Positions 5,900 through 14,615 of a stretch of DNA of 46,749 nucleotides are shown piece after piece. Location: contig JACPVC010000018.1 in the NCBI GenBank assembly GCA_016191955.1, forward strand, positions 1-46,749, in the 5' to 3' direction. Origin of the DNA: Chloroflexota bacterium. Its GTDB lineage: Bacteria > Chloroflexota > Anaerolineae > Anaerolineales > Villigracilaceae. Position 1 is the stretch's first letter; every line of letters begins with the position of its first letter. The position numbers and the translations under genes were made by a program. Below the pieces are notes generated by a model, which did not search any database, was not told where the DNA came from, and saw only the letters and a program-made list of their open reading frames with translations.

Positions 5900-8428
5900 A
5901 TGAAAAGTTCATCCACCCCATTGCGCCGTTGGTTATCCGCGGCGATTGTTTTGATACTTGCCGGGCAGGCTTGTACGATCTCCCTGTTCGATACTCCCAC
6001 AAACGGCAACACAGGCACAACCACACCGGTCCCATCTGTTGCCACAAACACCCCTTACGCTGCAACTCAAACGACCTTCGTGGTCACACTGCCTGAACCG
6101 TTACAGGCAGGTGACTCGATTGCCATTTCGGTTCTGGATGAAGTTACGGGGCTTTCGTTGAACGAAACAAAATTTCCCATGACGCCCCGCGATAACCTGA
6201 CGTATACCGCCACCCTCCCCCTTCCGATCAATTCGGTTGTCAAATATCGTTATATCCGTCTCGGTGGCACGGGGGCAGTGGAAGATACGACTTTTGGAAC
6301 CACGATCCGCTACCGTTTGCATAATGTTGCAAGCTCCGCCGAAGTGCAGGATGTCGTCGCCGATTGGAGCGACAAAACCTATACCCGCCCGGTGGGAACA
6401 ATCCTCGGGCAGGTCTATAACGTCGATACCGGCTCGCCCATTCCAAACATCCTCGTCACCGCCGGCGGGATTCAATTTATCACCGATTCGCTAGGTCGCT
6501 TCGAACTGGCGGGGCTGCCGACCGGCACACATCAACTCACCGCCTACAGCCTCGACGGTTTATACCTGCCGTTCCAACAAGGTGCAATCGTTGCGGAAGG
6601 TAACCCGACCATTGTCGATTTGCGCATCAAGCCCACCCATCTGGTTAACGTCACCTTTACCGTTGCAGTCCCTGAAGATACCGTCCCTGGTGTGCCCGTG
6701 CGCATTGCAGGGAATATCCTGCAATTGGGCAACACCTTCGCCGACCTGCAAGGCGGCGTGAGCACAGTAACAGACCGCATGCCCATCATGAACCTTCAGC
6801 CAGACGGACGCTACTCCGTCACGCTGGGGCTGCCAGTGGGAACCTACGTTCAATACAAATACACACTAGGCGATGGTTACTGGAATGCGGAGCACAAGGG
6901 AGATGGCGGCTGGATTGTTCGCGAATTCCTTGTTCCCGGTCAGGATGTCACCCTTCAAGATACGGTCGCAACCTGGCTGGCATCAAATCAATCCGGTCCG
7001 ATCTTGTTCGAAGTAAGTGTCCCTTCGGTCACACCGCCGAGTGACATTGTTTACATGCAATTCAACACCTTCGGCTGGATGGAACCCATCCCCATGTGGC
7101 CCCTCGGAAATAATCGTTGGGCATATAAGCTTTACAGCCCGCTGAACTTCCTCGGTTCATTCTCCTACCGTTACTGCCGCAACGGGCAATGCAACAGTGC
7201 AGACGACAATCAAACCGTCGGCACAGCGCCCACGGGCAGGCAAGCCGGAACCAGTCTGCTTGGGCAGGATATTCAAGACAATGTCGGTTCATGGAAGTGG
7301 TTCGAAAACCCCGAAACCTTTGCGTTGGTGGGCAGCGCCATTACGCCGCGCGCCGCCAACTTTGTGGCAGGCGTGGAATATCAAGCGACCCATCGCCCGA
7401 ACTTCTCTTACTTTGCGCCGCAAGCCTTTGCCAACACCAAAGCCATCGGCTCGAACCTCGCCGTGCTCACCCCAAGTTGGACGGTGACAAGCGTCTCGCC
7501 GCTGCGATTCTCCACCCAGCCTGGCACTGACCCGTTCTGGATCGACAGCGCCATCATGGTCTCACAGGCGCGCGCACTGGGACTCAACGTCTCGCTCTTT
7601 CCCACGCCTCACTTCCCACCTTCAACGGATACCGGCGTTTCAGCCAGCGTCAAGTTTTGGAAAGATGCTCCCAAAGACAACGCGTGGTGGCAAACATTCT
7701 TCACACGCTATCGTGCCTTCCTCGTCAATTACGCCGACCTTGCAGCACAGACTGGCGCACAGTCGCTTATCCTCGGCGGAGAGTGGGTCACGCCCGCCCT
7801 GCCCGGCGGACTCCTGGTGGATGGCTCATCCTCCAACGTCCCTGCCGATGCGGAGGCGCAATGGCGCGCCATCTTGCAGGATGTGCGTACGCATTTCAAG
7901 GGTCAAGTATTCTGGGCATTGCCTTACGAAAAATCGACCTTCACCACCCCGGTGAGTTTCCTGCGTGACGTGGACGGCATCTACCTGCTATGGTCGACAC
8001 CAATTGCGACAAGCCCCACCGCCACCAAGACCGATTACGCCAACGAGACCGGGCGCTTGCTCGATAACGAAGTCGCGCCACTATCATCCCTGTTGGGCAA
8101 GCCGGTCATCCTCGCGGTGTCGTATCCCGCCGCGGCTGGCGCCCCAAGCGGATGTGTCGCGAACGGCGCGGGAATCTGTCTGGATTTTGACGCCCTTTCC
8201 AGACCCAACACAGACCTGACAGTAGTCAGTTTAAACCTGCAAACGCAAGCGGATATTTACGAAGCCATGTTGAGCGCGGTCAACGCGCGTTCGTGGGTTG
8301 CAGGTTTTGTCAGCCGCGGGTATTACATGCCCGTGACATTGCAGGATAAATCCACGTCCATTCACGGCAAACCCGCCGCAGACGTGCTATGGTATTGGTA
8401 TCCGAGGTTATTGGGGACGGTTCGATAA
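5900..8428 (+). CDS. Secreted multidomain lipoprotein with CBM-like and TIM-barrel-like parts
   Basis: An 842-residue protein. Its N-terminus (RRWLSAAIVLILAGQAC) looks like a lipoprotein signal with Cys near residue 27, followed by a Thr/Pro-rich stalk. Residues of roughly 60-160 and 250-360 resemble starch-binding-like beta domains (blocks such as VVKYRYIRLGG and YVQYKYTLGDGYW). Between them a carboxypeptidase-regulatory-like fold starts ILGQVYNVDTGSPIPNILV. The last 350 residues look like a glycoside-hydrolase-type barrel, with SLILGGEW perhaps holding an acidic catalytic residue and a second conserved-looking part at WYWYPRLLG. The exact family is not recognised. ATG 5900 follows GAGGAGAAGAG and gives the signal peptide; the in-frame start at 5858 would bury it. 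Extracellular polysaccharide binding or cleavage is inferred only. Confidence 0.7.
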   Translation: MKSSSTPLRRWLSAAIVLILAGQACTISLFDTPTNGNTGTTTPVPSVATNTPYAATQTTFVVTLPEPLQAGDSIAISVLDEVTGLSLNETKFPMTPRDNLTYTATLPLPINSVVKYRYIRLGGTGAVEDTTFGTTIRYRLHNVASSAEVQDVVADWSDKTYTRPVGTILGQVYNVDTGSPIPNILVTAGGIQFITDSLGRFELAGLPTGTHQLTAYSLDGLYLPFQQGAIVAEGNPTIVDLRIKPTHLVNVTFTVAVPEDTVPGVPVRIAGNILQLGNTFADLQGGVSTVTDRMPIMNLQPDGRYSVTLGLPVGTYVQYKYTLGDGYWNAEHKGDGGWIVREFLVPGQDVTLQDTVATWLASNQSGPILFEVSVPSVTPPSDIVYMQFNTFGWMEPIPMWPLGNNRWAYKLYSPLNFLGSFSYRYCRNGQCNSADDNQTVGTAPTGRQAGTSLLGQDIQDNVGSWKWFENPETFALVGSAITPRAANFVAGVEYQATHRPNFSYFAPQAFANTKAIGSNLAVLTPSWTVTSVSPLRFSTQPGTDPFWIDSAIMVSQARALGLNVSLFPTPHFPPSTDTGVSASVKFWKDAPKDNAWWQTFFTRYRAFLVNYADLAAQTGAQSLILGGEWVTPALPGGLLVDGSSSNVPADAEAQWRAILQDVRTHFKGQVFWALPYEKSTFTTPVSFLRDVDGIYLLWSTPIATSPTATKTDYANETGRLLDNEVAPLSSLLGKPVILAVSYPAAAGAPSGCVANGAGICLDFDALSRPNTDLTVVSLNLQTQADIYEAMLSAVNARSWVAGFVSRGYYMPVTLQDKSTSIHGKPAADVLWYWYPRLLGTVR

Positions 8429-8449
8429 ACCATCACCTTCATCGACACC

Positions 8450-8483
8450 CAGACGCAGAGTGTGCCACGAAACTCTGCGTCTG
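8450..8483 (+). terminator. Strong hairpin after the lipoprotein gene
   Basis: A 12-bp perfect stem, CAGACGCAGAGT (8450-8461) with ACTCTGCGTCTG (8472-8483), extended by ACAC/GTGT on the outside. It lies between the lipoprotein and penicillin acylase genes. There is no T-run, so it may only partly stop transcription. Confidence 0.55.
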
Positions 8484-8538
8484 GTGTATTAACCACCGTT
8501 ACAGACGGTAAGAACGCTTGAAAACCATTGGAGGAACT

Positions 8539-11121
8539 ATGAACAAATTCGGCAGGATTCTGGGGAGAATTCTTACGGGGGCATTGGTCATTATTTTGGT
8601 CGTCGCATCGGGCGGGTTGTTTTATTTCAAAAGCTACCTTCCCAACACAGTGGCGCCGCAGTCCTTTCCGCAAATCGATGGAGCGCTTCAAGTCAGCGGC
8701 TTGGATGGACAGGTGGACATCTACCGCGACACGATGGGCATCCCGCATATCTACGCAAGCACATCGCACGATATTTTCTTTGCGCAGGGCTACGTCCATG
8801 CGCAGGATCGTTTCTGGCAAATGGATGCCTGGCGGCACATCGGTTCGGGCGAACTCTCTGAAATGTTCGGCGAAAGTCAATTGGAAACCGACTCCTTCCT
8901 GCGTACGCTGGGCTGGCGTAAGACCGCCGAAGCCGAATGGGAACAGCTCGGACCCGATTCGCTTGCCATCCTGCAAGCCTATACCGATGGCGTGAATGCC
9001 TACCTCAAAGATCACAACGATACCGCCCTCAGCCTTGAATACGCCGTGCTAGGTTTACTCAGCCCCGACTACGTCATCGAACCGTGGGAACCCGTCCACT
9101 CGCTCACATGGGGCAAAGCCATGGCATGGGACTTGCGCGGCAACATGGGCGATGAGATCGAGCGCGCCGAGTTGTTGAAAGTCCTCACCCCTGAACAAGT
9201 GGCGCTGCTCTTCCCCGAATACCCCGCAGACCACCCGGTCATCGTCAACGAAATTCCTGTCGACGGTCAAATTTCGAAGGTCGAACCCGACCTTGGACTT
9301 TCGAACTTTGACTACTCCTCCATTTCACTGGACTCAACCGCCTACAACGCCTCTTTACTGGACCCGGTGCTTGGTCCGCTCGGCGATGGAATTGGTTCCA
9401 ACTCCTGGGCTGTTTCCGGCAAACTGACCGACACGGGCATGCCGTATCTCGCCAACGACCCTCACCTTGGGATTCAAATGCCGTCTATTTGGTATCAGGT
9501 TGGTTTGCACTGTAGCAAGAAATCTGATGACTGCGGATTGGAAGTAGCCGGTTTTTCATTTGCAGGAGTGCCCGGCGTCATCATCGGTCACAACGACAAA
9601 CTTGCCTGGGGCTTTACCAACGTCGGTCCAGATGTGATGGATCTGTACATCGAAAAGGTCAACCCGGAAAACCCGAACCAATACGAATTCAACGGTGAAT
9701 GGGTCGACTTTGAAACGTATGAAGAGACCGTCAACATCGTCGGCGGCGAACCCGTGACCATCACCGTTCGCAAGAGCCGCCACGGACCGGTCATCTCGGA
9801 TACGTACAACCCCACCAAGGATGTGGGCGACCCGAAGGATAAGGAGTTCATCCCGTTCAAGGAGCGCACCAACCTCGGCTTGCCCGATCAGTACGTCATC
9901 GCGCTGGCATGGACTGCCCTCACGCCATCCACGCCGTTTGAAGCCATTTGGGGCTTCGATCAGGCTCAGAACTGGGAGGAATTCCGCGAAGCTGCGCGCG
10001 GCTTCCACGTCCCTGCGCAAAACCTGCTTTATGCAGATGTAGAAGGAAACATCGGCTACCAAATGCCCGGCGATATTCCCATCCGTAAGAATGGCGATGG
10101 CACACTGCCCGTCCCCGGCTGGACGGATGAATACGATTGGGAAGGGTTCGTTCCATTTGAAGATTTGCCGTACACGTTCAACCCTGAAGAAGGCTATATC
10201 GTCACAGCAAATAACCAGGTCAACCCCTGGGATTATCCCTACCTCATCACCAAAGACTGGGATTACGGCTACCGCGCTCAACGCATCGTGGATATGATTG
10301 AAAGCGCGCCCGGCAAGATCGACCAGGCTTACATTCAATCCATGCAGGGCGATGCAACCGACCTCAACTCCAAAAGCATTCTGCCGGTTTGGGATGAGAT
10401 CGACTACAAAGCCGAAACTCCCAACCAAGCTTACGCGCTCGACCTGCTGACCAAATGGGATTCCGTCTGTGCTGCCGATTCTCAGGCTTGTGCTTTATAT
10501 CAACGCTTCTGGTGGAACCTCGACGAAAACACGTTCAACGACGATCTTCCTGAAAAGAATGCGGTCAGCGGCGGTTCGAAGGAATTCGAGACCTTCCGGC
10601 TCATCCTGTCAACGCCGGATAACTTCTTCTGGGACGATAAGTTGACTGAAGATGTGGTCGAAACCCGCGACGATATTTTCGTTGCCTCCCTTGTTGAAAC
10701 CGTTGAACAACTGGAGAAAGATTACAGTAAAGACCCCACCAAGTGGCCCGCCTGGGGCGAACTGCACAGCGCCACTTTTGAGAATGGCACGCTGGGTAAA
10801 TCAGGCGTATCCCTAATCGAAGGACTCTTCAACCGCGGACCGTTCGAGACGGGCGGCGGGCAGAGTCTGGTCAACGCTACAGGCTGGGATGTGGGCGTGG
10901 GCTTCGAGGTGGACTGGCTCCCCTCCATGCGCATGATCGTGGATTTTAGCGACCTGAACAACTCGCTCACGGTTCACACGACGGGGCAGTCTGGTCATGC
11001 CTATCATCCGCATTATGCGGATATGTCTCCGCTATGGGCATCGGTTCAGTATTACCCGATGTGGTGGGATCAAGACTCGATTATCAATGACGCAGATGGG
11101 CACCTGGTGCTGAAACCGTAG
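8539..11121 (+). CDS. Penicillin acylase family Ntn-hydrolase
   Basis: An 860-residue precursor of the penicillin G acylase / acyl-homoserine-lactone acylase family, usually cut by itself into two chains. An N-terminal membrane segment (ILTGALVIILVVASGGLFYF) suggests export or anchoring. The alpha part shows YRDTMGIPHIYA and FAQGYVHAQDRFWQMD, both family hallmarks. The beta chain should start at Ser287 in GIGSNSWAVSG, the expected N-terminal nucleophile, followed by LANDPHLGIQMPSIWYQ. The length fits. The substrate cannot be read from sequence: beta-lactam side chains, N-acyl-homoserine lactones and other acyl amides are all cleaved by relatives. The ATG at 8539 follows GGAGGA, so the in-frame codon at 8518 is not used. 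A strong terminator follows. Confidence 0.9.
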   Translation: MNKFGRILGRILTGALVIILVVASGGLFYFKSYLPNTVAPQSFPQIDGALQVSGLDGQVDIYRDTMGIPHIYASTSHDIFFAQGYVHAQDRFWQMDAWRHIGSGELSEMFGESQLETDSFLRTLGWRKTAEAEWEQLGPDSLAILQAYTDGVNAYLKDHNDTALSLEYAVLGLLSPDYVIEPWEPVHSLTWGKAMAWDLRGNMGDEIERAELLKVLTPEQVALLFPEYPADHPVIVNEIPVDGQISKVEPDLGLSNFDYSSISLDSTAYNASLLDPVLGPLGDGIGSNSWAVSGKLTDTGMPYLANDPHLGIQMPSIWYQVGLHCSKKSDDCGLEVAGFSFAGVPGVIIGHNDKLAWGFTNVGPDVMDLYIEKVNPENPNQYEFNGEWVDFETYEETVNIVGGEPVTITVRKSRHGPVISDTYNPTKDVGDPKDKEFIPFKERTNLGLPDQYVIALAWTALTPSTPFEAIWGFDQAQNWEEFREAARGFHVPAQNLLYADVEGNIGYQMPGDIPIRKNGDGTLPVPGWTDEYDWEGFVPFEDLPYTFNPEEGYIVTANNQVNPWDYPYLITKDWDYGYRAQRIVDMIESAPGKIDQAYIQSMQGDATDLNSKSILPVWDEIDYKAETPNQAYALDLLTKWDSVCAADSQACALYQRFWWNLDENTFNDDLPEKNAVSGGSKEFETFRLILSTPDNFFWDDKLTEDVVETRDDIFVASLVETVEQLEKDYSKDPTKWPAWGELHSATFENGTLGKSGVSLIEGLFNRGPFETGGGQSLVNATGWDVGVGFEVDWLPSMRMIVDFSDLNNSLTVHTTGQSGHAYHPHYADMSPLWASVQYYPMWWDQDSIINDADGHLVLKP

Positions 11122-11127
11122 AACTAG

Positions 11128-11162
11128 AAAGTGACAGTCACCTTGGAGGTGACTGTCACTTT
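11128..11162. terminator. Bidirectional terminator between convergent genes
   Basis: A 16-bp perfect stem (11128-11143 with 11147-11162, loop TGG) followed by TTTTT on the plus strand. It ends the acylase gene. The minus-strand VanZ-like gene stops inside it at 11156, so it can serve both. Confidence 0.9.
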
Positions 11163-11518
11163 TTTAACCACATGGCAATCCATGCGCCAACGACAAGCCC
11201 CAGATAACTCGCTGTTAGATCGATCAAATCAAACGTGCGGGCGGAGAAAAACTGCTGTGAGTATTCTTCGGCGGCGATGGCTAGGGCGAGGGTCAAGCCC
11301 ACTGAAAGTGCAACCCAGTTACGGGCGCGGTTTGGAAGCGCGCGGAGGAAGGTCAGGGTGAGGATCAGGTTGAGCAGTCCAAAGAGGATGAAGTGTCCGA
11401 GCTTATCCCCATAAGGAAAATCATAGAGAGCGCGAACGAATGGTGGAATCGCATCCCGGTCGGCGAGGATGATGACGGTAATGATAAAGAGCGAGAAAAG
11501 AATCGCGATGTATTTCAT
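11156..11518 (-). CDS. VanZ family membrane protein
   Basis: A 120-residue protein with four hydrophobic segments. It shows the VanZ-like pattern: GDKLGHFILFGLLNLILT in the second helix region, then IAAEEYSQQFFSARTFDLIDLTASYLGLVVG, with the conserved E-x-x-Q and F-D-x-x-D elements. VanZ-like proteins are widespread, and the founding member gives low-level teicoplanin resistance, but most have no known function. The twin-hairpin repeat begins 3 nt upstream of its ATG, so no normal ribosome-binding site is visible and the repeat is likely its 5' untranslated region. Confidence 0.8.
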   Translation of the reverse strand: MKYIAILFSLFIITVIILADRDAIPPFVRALYDFPYGDKLGHFILFGLLNLILTLTFLRALPNRARNWVALSVGLTLALAIAAEEYSQQFFSARTFDLIDLTASYLGLVVGAWIAMWLKK

Positions 11519-11520
11519 AG

Positions 11521-11592
11521 GGAGCGCTCAAAGCCGCCGTCCCGGCGGCGCTTGGTGAATAAATCCTTCGCCGAGGACGGCGAAGGGAGCAG
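11521..11592 (+). repeat. Twin-hairpin repeat, copy 2
   Basis: GCCGCC/GGCGGC (11533-11538 with 11544-11549) and a 9-bp stem CCTTCGCCG/CGGCGAAGG (11565-11573 with 11578-11586, loop AGGA), ending in GGGAGC. It is the most compact copy of the family and lies between dedA and the VanZ-like gene. Confidence 0.8.
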
Positions 11593-11612
11593 ATGAAGAT
11601 GTATTTCATAAG

Positions 11613-11636
11613 AAAACGGGCGGGACTTCGTCCCAC
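11613..11636 (-). terminator. dedA terminator
   Basis: Read on the minus strand, a hairpin GGGTGGGAC/GTCCCGCCC with loop GAA and one mismatch is followed by GTTTTC, 9 nt after the dedA stop codon. Confidence 0.65.
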
Positions 11637-11644
11637 CCGCTCAT

Positions 11645-12289
11645 TTATTGCGCTTGCTTCTTGGCTTCCTGTCGGTGCTTCCACCATTCGAAGACCATTG
11701 GCAGGACCGAGATCAGGATGATGACGATGATGACCAGTTCGAAATTCTTCTTGACGAAGGGGATGTTGCCGAAGAAATAACCGAGCAGGGTAAAGATGAT
11801 GACCCAGGTAACCCCGCCGACGACATTATAGGTGGCGAAGTAGGCATAGGACATCTTGCCGATGCCGGCAACAAATGGGGCAAACGTGCGGACGATGGGC
11901 ACAAAGCGCGCGAGGAAGATCGCCTTACCGCCGTGTTTTTCGAAGAAGGCGTGGGTCTTGTCGAGATATTCTTTCTTGATCCATTTGATGGAGTAGGCGC
12001 GTTCGCCAAGGTAATGACCGATGGAGTAGTTCACCGCGTCGCCGAGCACGGCTGCCACCGCCAGTAGACCGATCAAGCCCCAAACATTGAAAGAACCGAG
12101 CGCGGCAAAAGTCCCTGCTGCAAAGAGCAGGGAATCGCCGGGCAGGAAAGGCATGACCACCAGCCCCGTCTCAATAAAAATCACCACGAACAGGATGCCA
12201 TAGGTCCAGGCGCCATAGTTGGTGATGATCGTTTGCAAATATTCATCAAGATGCAGGAAAAGATCGATTGCACTTTTCAGGAAATCCAT
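11645..12289 (-). CDS. DedA family membrane protein
   Basis: A 214-residue DedA/VTT-domain protein. Recognisable parts are FIETGLVVMPFLPGDSLLFAAG (re-entrant region with the conserved E and P-G-D), GDAVNYSIGHYLGERAY, and FEKHGGKAIFLARFVPIVRTFAPFVAG, which carries the conserved arginines of the family. Bacterial DedA proteins help keep membrane potential and envelope integrity, and some flip undecaprenyl phosphate or phospholipids. A TATAAT on the minus strand about 40 nt upstream is a plausible promoter. The Lys/Arg-rich C-terminus (WWKHRQEAKKQAQ) is probably cytoplasmic. Confidence 0.9.
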   Translation of the reverse strand: MDFLKSAIDLFLHLDEYLQTIITNYGAWTYGILFVVIFIETGLVVMPFLPGDSLLFAAGTFAALGSFNVWGLIGLLAVAAVLGDAVNYSIGHYLGERAYSIKWIKKEYLDKTHAFFEKHGGKAIFLARFVPIVRTFAPFVAGIGKMSYAYFATYNVVGGVTWVIIFTLLGYFFGNIPFVKKNFELVIIVIILISVLPMVFEWWKHRQEAKKQAQ

Positions 12290-12333
12290 TTATTTTTTTC
12301 ACTCACTTTCATTATTTTGATAGCGGGCGTGGA

Positions 12334-12612
12334 TTATACACTGCTTTTATCGGCTGGTTTAATGCGGCTCAACCAGTCGCCGACCCCAAGCAAGAGAAGG
12401 CTGCCAATCACCCCCGCGCCAAGGTCTAATACCCCAAATTTGAACAAAACAAAGCCAAACCATGCACCCGCTGCCTGCCCAAGCGCAAAGCCCGCCGCGC
12501 CCAAGCCAAGGTGAAGGAGCAGACGCCAACCGCCCCCGCCGCGCACGGCATGGAACAGGGCGCCTGCCAGGAATGCCACGACCAATCCGAATAAAATGGC
12601 TGGCAGGGTCAT
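12334..12612 (-). CDS. Small hypothetical membrane protein
   Basis: A 92-residue, very hydrophobic, glycine-rich protein with three likely membrane segments (about residues 3-20, 27-53 and 60-80). No family is recognised. The start ATG at 12612 lies 4 nt after the stop of the S9 peptidase gene, so translation is probably coupled; an in-frame ATG at 12639 would overlap that gene. The protein ends in a short polar tail (RIKPADKSSV). Its function is unknown and its only clue is cotranscription with the peptidase. Confidence 0.6.
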   Translation of the reverse strand: MTLPAILFGLVVAFLAGALFHAVRGGGGWRLLLHLGLGAAGFALGQAAGAWFGFVLFKFGVLDLGAGVIGSLLLLGVGDWLSRIKPADKSSV

Positions 12613-12616
12613 GAGG

Positions 12617-14527
12617 TTACGGGTTGAGATGCTTCGCAAAAAAATCGGTGATGGCGTTGTAACATGTCACACGATTTTCGTATTTGAGGACATCATGCCC
12701 TTCGTTCTCGAAGATGAGCAGTTCGATGGGCTTACCCTTCGCCTTCAATTCGCGGACGAGGTCTTCGGATTCTGCCGCCACCACACGTGGGTCGTTGCGC
12801 CCCTGAATGACAAGCATGGGAGCCTGCATGTTATGCAGGTGAGTCTTGGGCGAGCGTTCGATCAAGTCTTGACGCTCTTCGGGTTTGTCGATGTCGCCGA
12901 TTGCGATTTTGAAATAGGGCTTCCACGTTTCAGGAATACGCTCCGAGAACGTCACCAGGTCATACGGACCGAACATATCGCAGGAGGCTTTCCACAAATC
13001 GGGGTGCAGGCCCGCCTGCATCAAGGTCATGTAACCACCATAGGAACGTCCCACCACTGCAGCGCGATTGACATCGAGTCGTTTATCTTTCGGCAAAACC
13101 TTTGTCATGGCATGGACATGGTCGAGGCGGTCTTGTCCGCCCCAGTCGCGGTCTACATGCTTCGTATAAGAGAGACCGTAGCCCGTCGAGCCGCGCACGT
13201 TCGGGACGAAGACGGCGAATCCGCGCAGGGTCATGTATTGGATAAGCGGCATGGAGAACCAGGCGAAGTCCGGGCGTTCCTGTCCTTGTGGACCGCCGTG
13301 GATGTAATACACCACCGGGCGCGGGCCTTTGAATCCCAGCGCTTTGGTAGGCATGTATAAACGAGCAGAGACACGTAACCCATCGTGAGATTTGAAGGAA
13401 GCGTCTTCGCCCTTGGAAAGAAGTGCATCAGGAATACCCAGAATCTTCTCATCGGTATGGCGATACAAATCCTTGCGACTCTTGCTTTCGATGGAATAGA
13501 TCTGCGTCGGCGAGGTGGCAGTGGAAAACGAGATGGTGAACATATCTTCGACCTTGTCGTAATCGAGGTGCTCCACCATACCACCGTCAAAAGGCTCTTC
13601 CCCCACGATAACATGCTTGAGGTTCATGGTCAGCTTTTCTTCGTTGAAGACGCCTTCGTATGCCCATGAACAACCATCGATATTGAACGTGACCGCATAA
13701 CGATCATCCTTCAAATGGATGATCGTTTCCATCTCGCCCACACCTTCATGAATCACACCCTTCAACTTGACCGGGGTCAATTCACCGGGTTTCTTGAAAG
13801 TACTATAGCCAAGGCTGTACGTGTCTTCAAAAACAGAGCTGGTGACGATGGCGCCTTTTCCGCTGGGCGCGAACACAGCCGCTCCCAGACCATTCAACGG
13901 AACCTCCTCGCCTGGCTTGCGATCTTCCATCAACTTGCCGTACAGCGTGGTCATCTTGCCGTTGTCCCAAAAACAGAAAACGCCGTCTCCCACAGAATAA
14001 CCTGTGCCAAGCAGCAGCCGCTTATGATCCTTGGAATGAGCCGCTACACCGTAGCCGAATTCGCTTTCGGCGATCAGAGTCAACTTACCGGTCTTCAAAT
14101 CTCCGCGGTAGAGTTCATTCCACGGTTTGTCACGGCGTTCCGCACCCAGATACACGATCCCTTTTTCACGGTCACATTCGCCAAGATGCACGCGATACTT
14201 TGCGAAGAAATTATCGAAAGCCGGCTCCGGGAAGCCGCCATCTAGAGAGATCAACATTGGCTGATAGTTCTCGTCGCCGTCGCTATCGACCATCACCAGA
14301 ATTTTTTCCATTTCGGGGAAGGCATAGAATGAATGTCCGCCGATCAGATGCGGGTTTTGCAAAGCAATGTGCGGCGGCAGCAACGGCTCGGGCACGCTCC
14401 CGCCGTGATACATGGCATATAAACTCAAATGTCCCGAAAGATTGCTCATAAAATACACCCGGTCAAACGCATATTGCGGCGCAACAAACAAACGGGCAGA
14501 CATCAACGACTCAATTCGATAGTTCAT
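12617..14527 (-). CDS. S9 family serine peptidase (prolyl oligopeptidase type)
   Basis: A 636-residue protein with the two-domain layout of acylaminoacyl/prolyl oligopeptidases. Residues of about 1-370 form a beta-propeller-like repeat region. The rest is an alpha/beta hydrolase beginning near ARLYMPTKALGF and containing YYIHGGPQGQERP (oxyanion region), the nucleophile Ser495 in GRSYGGYMTLM, the acid in QGRNDPRV and the histidine in NEGHDV. No signal peptide is seen, so a cytoplasmic peptide-trimming role is likely. A good ribosome-binding site (AAGGAGAT) precedes the ATG, and a TTGACG-like -35 lies farther upstream on the minus strand. The small membrane protein gene follows directly. Confidence 0.92.
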   Translation of the reverse strand: MNYRIESLMSARLFVAPQYAFDRVYFMSNLSGHLSLYAMYHGGSVPEPLLPPHIALQNPHLIGGHSFYAFPEMEKILVMVDSDGDENYQPMLISLDGGFPEPAFDNFFAKYRVHLGECDREKGIVYLGAERRDKPWNELYRGDLKTGKLTLIAESEFGYGVAAHSKDHKRLLLGTGYSVGDGVFCFWDNGKMTTLYGKLMEDRKPGEEVPLNGLGAAVFAPSGKGAIVTSSVFEDTYSLGYSTFKKPGELTPVKLKGVIHEGVGEMETIIHLKDDRYAVTFNIDGCSWAYEGVFNEEKLTMNLKHVIVGEEPFDGGMVEHLDYDKVEDMFTISFSTATSPTQIYSIESKSRKDLYRHTDEKILGIPDALLSKGEDASFKSHDGLRVSARLYMPTKALGFKGPRPVVYYIHGGPQGQERPDFAWFSMPLIQYMTLRGFAVFVPNVRGSTGYGLSYTKHVDRDWGGQDRLDHVHAMTKVLPKDKRLDVNRAAVVGRSYGGYMTLMQAGLHPDLWKASCDMFGPYDLVTFSERIPETWKPYFKIAIGDIDKPEERQDLIERSPKTHLHNMQAPMLVIQGRNDPRVVAAESEDLVRELKAKGKPIELLIFENEGHDVLKYENRVTCYNAITDFFAKHLNP

Positions 14528-14615
14528 GGAAATCTCCTTTTATTCAAAGTTACTATCAACTTCATTTGCGTCAAAATGTAAACACAATACGCCAATCTGG
14601 CTACGCGCAGAAGAT

